DNA of 64,000 nt, taken from the NCBI RefSeq assembly GCF_000421565.1, contig NZ_ATXG01000003.1, forward strand, positions 1-64,000, written 5' to 3'. The position numbers and the translations under genes are program-made. Every line of letters begins with the position of its first letter. Positions within the stretch are counted from its first letter, which is position 1. Under the pieces are notes generated by a model. The model searched no databases, was not told the origin of the DNA, and saw only the letters and a list, made by a program, of their open reading frames with translations. This document shows, piece by piece, positions 59,304 to 64,000 of the stretch. Origin of the DNA: Agromyces subbeticus DSM 16689. GTDB lineage: Bacteria; Actinomycetota; Actinomycetes; Actinomycetales; Microbacteriaceae.

Positions 59304-59678
59304 TCAGCTACGGGGCGGGGGGCCGACGACGACTATCGGACCGTCGCCGCACGATTCCGGGATGGGGACCGATACCGTGGCGCCGTCAACGGGACTCCCC
59401 CCGGCGACCTTCATCTCGTCGCCGAGTCGGTACTCCTCGCCCGCGAAGGTGAGAACGGTGCCGTCCCAGGTCGTAAGTTTGTCGGGGAAGACTGGGATGG
59501 CGCCGTCCTCGAATCGCAGACAGTCGTCCACGAATGCGAGCGTTCCGACCTTCAGCCCAGCATCCGCGACCCAGTCCTCCGGCAGCGGGTACGTGAGAAG
59601 TCCTGACGGCTCCTCGGCCGCGCATCCGCCCAGCAGCAGCGCGACGGAGACTACGACGATGATTCCATGCCCGCGCAA
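59304..59678 (-). CDS. Putative lipoprotein of unknown function
   Basis: 124 residues from a TTG at 59678. IIVVVSVALLLGGCAAE is a lipoprotein signal with lipobox LLGGC. The mature part contains AFVDDCLRFEDGAIPVFPDKLTTWDGTVLTFAGEEYRLGDEMKVAGG, with a cysteine pair, and resembles small extracytoplasmic proteins without a family name. It starts four bases after the protease stop (59683), so it is coupled to it. No ATG or GTG is available in frame near the signal; the start is tentative. Confidence 0.55.
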   Translation of the reverse strand: MRGHGIIVVVSVALLLGGCAAEEPSGLLTYPLPEDWVADAGLKVGTLAFVDDCLRFEDGAIPVFPDKLTTWDGTVLTFAGEEYRLGDEMKVAGGSPVDGATVSVPIPESCGDGPIVVVGPPPRS

Positions 59679-59682
59679 CCGT

Positions 59683-60910
59683 CTATTGGCAACCGGGTGG
59701 GTCCAGGCAGAGCTGGAGTTGGAACCTCGAGAGAATCGGCTCGATGGGCGTGAAGAAGTCATTGAATGCTCCGAATCCCTTGATGACCCCGAGCGCGGTC
59801 GTGTTCAGATACACCGGCCCGCCGCTATCGCCCTGCTGCACCGCCGTCCCGGTTGTTCGCGCCAAACCGCCTGCTGTGCCGCTCGACGTGGTCAGGGTTT
59901 GGTTGACAGCATCGACGTTCCCGCACTTGCGCCCACCGTTTCGCCCGTACACGCAGATGGAGGAGCCGACGTACACCGCGTTCTTCCCGGTGACCGGCCG
60001 GCCAAGCCCGTGGTCGTAGTGGAACCACGCATCCATCATCACCGGGCTCCGCATCCATTGCATGTCACCACTGGCACCCAGGTGCTCAGCCCGAAAGTTG
60101 AAGAGAAAGTTGCCGTTCGGGGAGATTTGCTGGAGGTTGTTCGAGCAGTGTCCCGCGGTGATCACGCCCAGGTCAGAACCGACGGCCGCGGTGACCACGA
60201 ATCCCGACGTGCACGATGGTTGTCCGTCGGTGGCATTGATGGCGGTCCCACCCGCCTGCCCCCATCCGGCGTCGCCCAAATCCTCAGGTTTCGATAGGTG
60301 AACCGCTACACCAAAGCCTCGGAGGCTCTCAGCGCCGACGCGGGCTACTATCTCGGATGCGATCGCGGCCGGGTCGGCGAGATCGCCGCGACCGTTCTGA
60401 GGTTCACCGGCGATCGTGATCTCGAATACTCGATCGGGAATGATCGGACCCGAAGCAACCTCGACGCCCGGGCCCGCCAACTCGATCGCCTCCGCGTGCA
60501 CGCGATCGCCGACAGAAATGATCTCGGACTCCGACGCTCCGAAGTTCTCGATGACTGCATACGGGTAACCTGCAGCCGCCAGGATGTCGTTCGCACCCGC
60601 TGGGACTTCTGATGCAAAGGCGACATTCACTGCTGTTCCACTGAACCAGCCCGCCGCGTAGTCAGACGGGTAGGTCTCACGAACAAGGGTGATGGCGTTG
60701 CTCGCCTCGAGTTGCCACTCCGCAGCCTTCTCAAAGGCGTCCATGTCGGAGTTGTGGGGTGCCGATGCGGCGATCAGCGACACGTCAGCCGAGAGGGATC
60801 GACGCGGCGTTTGCCTTTGGCAAGTACTCGATCTGTGACCCCAGAATCAGGAACGTCAGAGCGAACGCGAACGCGAACCCGAACCCGAACCGAACGGGGG
60901 GCTTCGACAT
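59683..60910 (-). pseudogene. S1-family serine protease with frameshifted signal peptide
   Basis: An ATG at 60910 after GATGGAGGTTGC starts a 41-residue ORF: MSKPPVRFGFGFAFAFALT, a hydrophobic core LILG and a probable ANA cleavage, ending at a TGA at 60785-60787. The frame +1 to it then runs 366 codons to 59683. Its N-terminal half looks like a propeptide (AAEWQLEASNAITLVRETYPSDYAAGWF); the C-terminal half is chymotrypsin-like, with catalytic His in VITAGHC, Ser in QQGDSGGPVY and cysteine pairs. A GTG at 60783 exists, but has no ribosome binding site and no signal. The +1 shift separates export signal from enzyme: likely pseudogene, sequencing error or, less likely, programmed frameshifting. 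Confidence 0.7.
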
Positions 60911-61158
60911 GCAACCTCCATCAGCACCGAGGACCGCGAGTGCCGTCAGCCTAATGATTGCCGAGAGGCTTCGCTAGACGTAGCACCTGCGTCCGTTGCG
61001 CGTTGGCGGGCGACGCCGTTCCTCCCCGCAACGGTGTCCTCCGAGACAGACCCGCTATGACACGCTCGCTGGCCGGCATCCATCCAATCCGATCCCACCT
61101 CGGTGGCGAACACCCTGTAGCGGGTCGTTCGCGTGCCTGCCGATGCGGAGGTCGTGCG

Positions 61159-62799
61159 ATGAACGATGGATCGAGCGGCTCGAGGCCGCCCAGACGACGC
61201 TTCTGGTGGTGGGCCGCGATCGCGGGCATCGTGAGTGCCGGCGCGTTCCTCGCCGTGGCCGAACTCATCGCCCTCGCCGTCGCTCGCGATGGCAGCCCGA
61301 TCCTCGCGGTCGGCTCCTTCGTGATCGACATCGTGCCGCAGCCGTTCAAGGAGTTCGCGATCGCCACGTTCGGCGAGAACGACAAACCGGTACTGCTCGC
61401 AAGCCTCGGGCTCGCTGTGGTCATCGCGGCAGCCCTCGCCGGCGTGCTGCAACTGCTGCGTCCCCCGCTCGGCGTCATCACGATGGGCATCGCCGGGGCG
61501 CTGTCGGTCGCCGCGATCGTGACGCGCGCCGGGGCCACACCGCTGGCCTTCGTCCCGCCCGTCGTGGGCAGCGTCGTCGGCAGCATCCTGCTCGTCGTGC
61601 TCGTGCGTCGGCTGCGCGCGTGGCGTGAGGCAGTGGCCGCCCCCGCGGCCGCACCTGCAGCCTCGGCGCCCAGCACCCCAGCCGACCCGGCCGACCCCGC
61701 CGACCCGGCCCAACGCCGCCCCGCGCCCGGCGTCGACCGGCGCGCGTTCTTCCGCATCGCGGCCATCTCCGCGGCATCCGCGCTCGTCGTCGGCGTCGGG
61801 GCCCGCATCGCAACGGCGACCACCTCGTCGATCGCCGCCATCCGCCGGGCGCTGAAGCTGCCGGCTCCGCGGTCGACCGTCGTGATCCCGGCCGGCGCCG
61901 AGCTCGACATCCCCGGCATCAGCCCGCTCGTCACCCCGAACGCCGACTTCTACCGGGTCGACACCGCGCTCGTCGTGCCGTCGGTCGATCCGGCGGCGTG
62001 GCGCCTGACCATCGACGGCATGGTCGATCGTCGCATCGAGCTCAGCTTCGACGACCTCGTGAACATGGGACTCGACGAGTACGCCGTCACGCTCACGTGC
62101 GTCTCGAACGAGGTCGGCGGCGAGCTGCTCGGCAACGCGATCTGGCTCGGCGTTCCGGTGCGCGAGGTGTTGCGACTCGCATCGCCGACGTCGGGCGCTG
62201 ACATGGTGCTCTCACGCAGCGTCGACGGGTTCACGGCGAGCACGCCGCTCGAGTCGCTCACCGACGACGGTCTCGACGCCATTCTGGCGGTCGGCATGAA
62301 CGGCGAGCCGCTGCCGCTCGAGCACGGCTTCCCGGTGCGCATGGTCGTGCCCGGCCTCTACGGCTACGTGTCGGCCACGAAGTGGCTCACGGAGCTGAAG
62401 GTCACGAGGTTCGACGCCGACGAGGCGTACTGGACCCCGCGCGGCTACAGCGCGAAGGCCCCGATCAAGCTCTCGTCGCGCATCGACACCCCGCGCATCG
62501 TCACGGCCGTCACGGCCGGCCCGACCACGATCGCCGGCGTCGCGTGGGCGCAGCCGGTGGGCATCGAACAGGTCGAGGTGCGGGTCGACGACGGAGCCTG
62601 GCAGCAGGCGACCCTCGCGACTCCGATCAGCGGCAACACGTGGGTGCAGTGGTTCCTCGAATGGCAGGCCACGGCCGGCACGCACTACCTCACGGTGCGC
62701 GCGACCGACAAGGACGGCACGTTGCAGACCGAGGAACTCGCCCCGATCGCCCCCGACGGCTCGAGCGGCTGGCAGCGCCTGCTCATTCGAGTGAGCTGA
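61159..62799 (+). CDS. Membrane-anchored molybdopterin-dependent oxidoreductase (sulfite oxidase-like)
   Basis: 546 residues. Four N-terminal membrane segments (about 15-40, 60-75, 93-110, 120-160), a PADPADPADPAQ linker near 175-190 and a further hydrophobic stretch (RAFFRIAAISAASALVVGVG). Then comes a periplasmic-side Oxidored_molyb domain. The molybdenum-ligating Cys314 is in LTCVSNEVGG; EHGFPVRMVVPGLYGYVSATKWLTELKV and the dimerisation domain (GIEQVEVRVDDGAWQQA) follow as in SorA-like enzymes. Electron acceptor and substrate unknown. GGAGG eight bases before the ATG. The 248-bp gap before it (60911-61158) holds no clear feature. Confidence 0.85.
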   Translation: MNDGSSGSRPPRRRFWWWAAIAGIVSAGAFLAVAELIALAVARDGSPILAVGSFVIDIVPQPFKEFAIATFGENDKPVLLASLGLAVVIAAALAGVLQLLRPPLGVITMGIAGALSVAAIVTRAGATPLAFVPPVVGSVVGSILLVVLVRRLRAWREAVAAPAAAPAASAPSTPADPADPADPAQRRPAPGVDRRAFFRIAAISAASALVVGVGARIATATTSSIAAIRRALKLPAPRSTVVIPAGAELDIPGISPLVTPNADFYRVDTALVVPSVDPAAWRLTIDGMVDRRIELSFDDLVNMGLDEYAVTLTCVSNEVGGELLGNAIWLGVPVREVLRLASPTSGADMVLSRSVDGFTASTPLESLTDDGLDAILAVGMNGEPLPLEHGFPVRMVVPGLYGYVSATKWLTELKVTRFDADEAYWTPRGYSAKAPIKLSSRIDTPRIVTAVTAGPTTIAGVAWAQPVGIEQVEVRVDDGAWQQATLATPISGNTWVQWFLEWQATAGTHYLTVRATDKDGTLQTEELAPIAPDGSSGWQRLLIRVS

Positions 62800-62805
62800 G
62801 TGGAT

Positions 62806-62837
62806 GCCGCGTGGCCGGTCATGACCGGCCACGCGGC
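62806..62837. terminator. 32-bp perfect palindrome, bidirectional terminator
   Basis: GCCGCGTGGCCGGTCA (62806-62821) is followed by its exact reverse complement TGACCGGCCACGCGGC (62822-62837). It sits between the convergent oxidoreductase stop (62799) and glyS stop (62857). Confidence 0.8.
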
Positions 62838-62856
62838 CCTGCACGGCAGCGCGGCG

Positions 62857-64000
62857 CTACGCGCCGATGAGCCGTGCTGCCAGGTATCCTTCGAGCTCGG
62901 CGAGGGGCACTCGCACCTGCTCCATGCTGTCGCGCTCGCGAACTGTCACGGCGTTGTCGTCGAGCGAGTCGAAGTCGACCGTGATGCAGAACGGCGTGCC
63001 GATCTCGTCTTGGCGACGATAGCGACGGCCGATCGCGCCGGCGTCGTCGAAGTCGACGTTCCAGTGCTTGCGCAGCGACGCGGCGACCTCGCGGGCGAGC
63101 GGCGACAGGCGCTCGTTGCGGCTGAGCGGCAGCACGGCGGCCTTCACGGGGGCCAGGCGCGGGTCGAGCCGCAGCACGGTGCGGGTGTCGACGCCGCCCT
63201 TCGCGTTCGGCACCTCTTCGACGTCGTACGCGTCGACGAGGAAGGCCATGAGCGAGCGGGTGAGGCCGGCCGCGGGCTCGATCACGTAGGGGATCCAGCG
63301 CTCGTTCTTCGACTGGTCGAAGTACGACAGCTCTTTGCCCGAGTGCTCGGAGTGGGTCTTGAGGTCGAAGTCGGAGCGGTTCGCGACTCCCTCGAGCTCG
63401 CCCCACTCGCCGCCCGTGAAGCCGAAGCGGTACTCGATGTCGACGGTGCGCTTCGAGTAGTGCGACAGCTTCTCCGCCGGGTGCTCGAAGCGGCGCAGGT
63501 TCTCGGGGTTCACGCCGAGGTCGACGTACCAGTCCCAGCGGTAGTCGAGCCAGTACTCGAACCACTCGTCGTCGGTGCCGGGCTCGACGAAGAACTCGAG
63601 CTCCATCTGCTCGAACTCACGCGTGCGGAAGATGAAGTTCCCGGGCGTGATCTCGTTGCGGAACGACTTGCCGATCTGGCCGATGCCGAACGGCGGCTTC
63701 ATGCGCGCGGCCTGCAGCACGTTGGCGAAGTTGGTGAAGATGCCCTGCGCCGTCTCGGGGCGGAGGTACTGCAGCCCCGACTCATCCTGAACCGGGCCCA
63801 GGTAGGTCTGCAGCATCATGTTGAAGTCGCGGGGCGGGGTCCACTGGCCGCGGGTGCCGCAGTTGGGGCAGGCGATGTCGCCCATGCCGTTCTCGGGGGC
63901 GCGGCCCTTCTTCTCCTCGAACGCCTCGAGCAGGTGGTCTTCGCGGAAGCGCTTGTGGCAGTGCAGGCACTCGACGAGCGGGTCGGTGAAGACACCGACG
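62857..64000 (-). CDS. glyS: Glycyl-tRNA synthetase, dimeric type (partial, 5' part beyond window)
   Basis: About 381 codons visible from the right edge to the stop. Class II signatures are clear: [28 protein letters not shown] (motif 2) and [18 protein letters not shown] (motif 3). [15 protein letters not shown] contributes to the glycine/adenylate site. [15 protein letters not shown] with [10 protein letters not shown] gives two C-x-x-C pairs, a zinc insertion of the alpha2 eukaryote-like enzyme. The C-terminal anticodon domain ([35 protein letters not shown]) is complete. It charges tRNA-Gly in the cytoplasm. Confidence 0.95.
   Translation of the reverse strand, partial: VGVFTDPLVECLHCHKRFREDHLLEAFEEKKGRAPENGMGDIACPNCGTRGQWTPPRDFNMMLQTYLGPVQDESGLQYLRPETAQGIFTNFANVLQAARMKPPFGIGQIGKSFRNEITPGNFIFRTREFEQMELEFFVEPGTDDEWFEYWLDYRWDWYVDLGVNPENLRRFEHPAEKLSHYSKRTVDIEYRFGFTGGEWGELEGVANRSDFDLKTHSEHSGKELSYFDQSKNERWIPYVIEPAAGLTRSLMAFLVDAYDVEEVPNAKGGVDTRTVLRLDPRLAPVKAAVLPLSRNERLSPLAREVAASLRKHWNVDFDDAGAIGRRYRRQDEIGTPFCITVDFDSLDDNAVTVRERDSMEQVRVPLAELEGYLAARLIGA

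Noticed and set aside
1-64000. CRISPR arrays, tRNA or rRNA genes, known riboswitches
   Set aside because: No regularly spaced repeats of CRISPR type, no tRNA cloverleaf with T-loop and no recognisable riboswitch core were seen by eye; a covariance-model scan was not possible.

Overview
The window reads as a chromosomal segment of a high-GC actinobacterium, most likely Microbacteriaceae (Agromyces-like). The reasons are the codon composition, frequent GTG starts, the very frequent heptamer GGATGCC/GGCATCC, the dispersed GGTCGAGTAGCG...CGTATCGAGACC intergenic repeats, the actinobacterial coproporphyrin-dependent heme route and a C50-type carotenoid cluster. No tRNA, rRNA, CRISPR array, prophage or intact transposon was seen. 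The genus is an inference from these features; no database search was possible.

Layout. 1-2.8 kb: a WYL regulator (cut by the left edge) divergent from a DrrAB-type ABC exporter. 2.8-12.1 kb: a secreted beta-helix-like protein, a CrtI/PYROXD2-like oxidoreductase, TetR and HxlR regulators around two DoxX-like membrane proteins, an SRPBCC protein, an AI-2E family permease and a hot-dog thioesterase. 12.1-17.7 kb: a 2-methylcitrate (propionate) operon prpD-prpB-prpC with an RibD/DHFR-like gene behind it, then a 3-hydroxyisobutyryl-CoA hydrolase-like gene. 17.7-27.2 kb: small housekeeping and accessory genes, including trhO, a C-N hydrolase coupled to a frameshifted APC permease, a cysteine-desulfurase-like enzyme and a PEP-mutase-like enzyme. 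27.3-30.2 kb: an ABC exporter translationally coupled to an AlkZ-like DNA glycosylase. 30.2-34.3 kb: HxlR/azoreductase, MFS/Lrp and small membrane proteins.

34.4-55.8 kb is the metabolic core. Heme genes hemQ-hemH-hemC-hemD-hemB-hemL (minus strand) are separated from hemE-hemY (minus) and hemA (plus) by about 10 kb. That interval carries a DNA repair glycosylase, a CrtR-like MarR regulator, the carotenoid operon idi-crtE-crtB-crtI-crtYe-crtYf-crtEb, a methyltransferase, a GntR regulator and a YtxH/holin-like/DUF3618 membrane-protein operon. Together the heme genes form the coproporphyrin-dependent route from glutamyl-tRNA to heme. The crt genes make geranylgeranyl diphosphate, phytoene, lycopene and then an elongated, cyclised C50 carotenoid. 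55.8-64 kb: a GNAT enzyme, an SDR/TetR pair around a perfect 31-bp palindrome, an AraC/GyrI-type regulator, a lipoprotein, an S1 protease whose signal peptide is out of frame, a membrane-anchored molybdopterin oxidoreductase and glycyl-tRNA synthetase (cut by the right edge).

Two sequence-wide patterns guided the start choices. Many genes begin exactly six bases after a TANNNT hexamer, the expected signature of leaderless transcripts. Most operon junctions are ATGA or GTGA overlaps.
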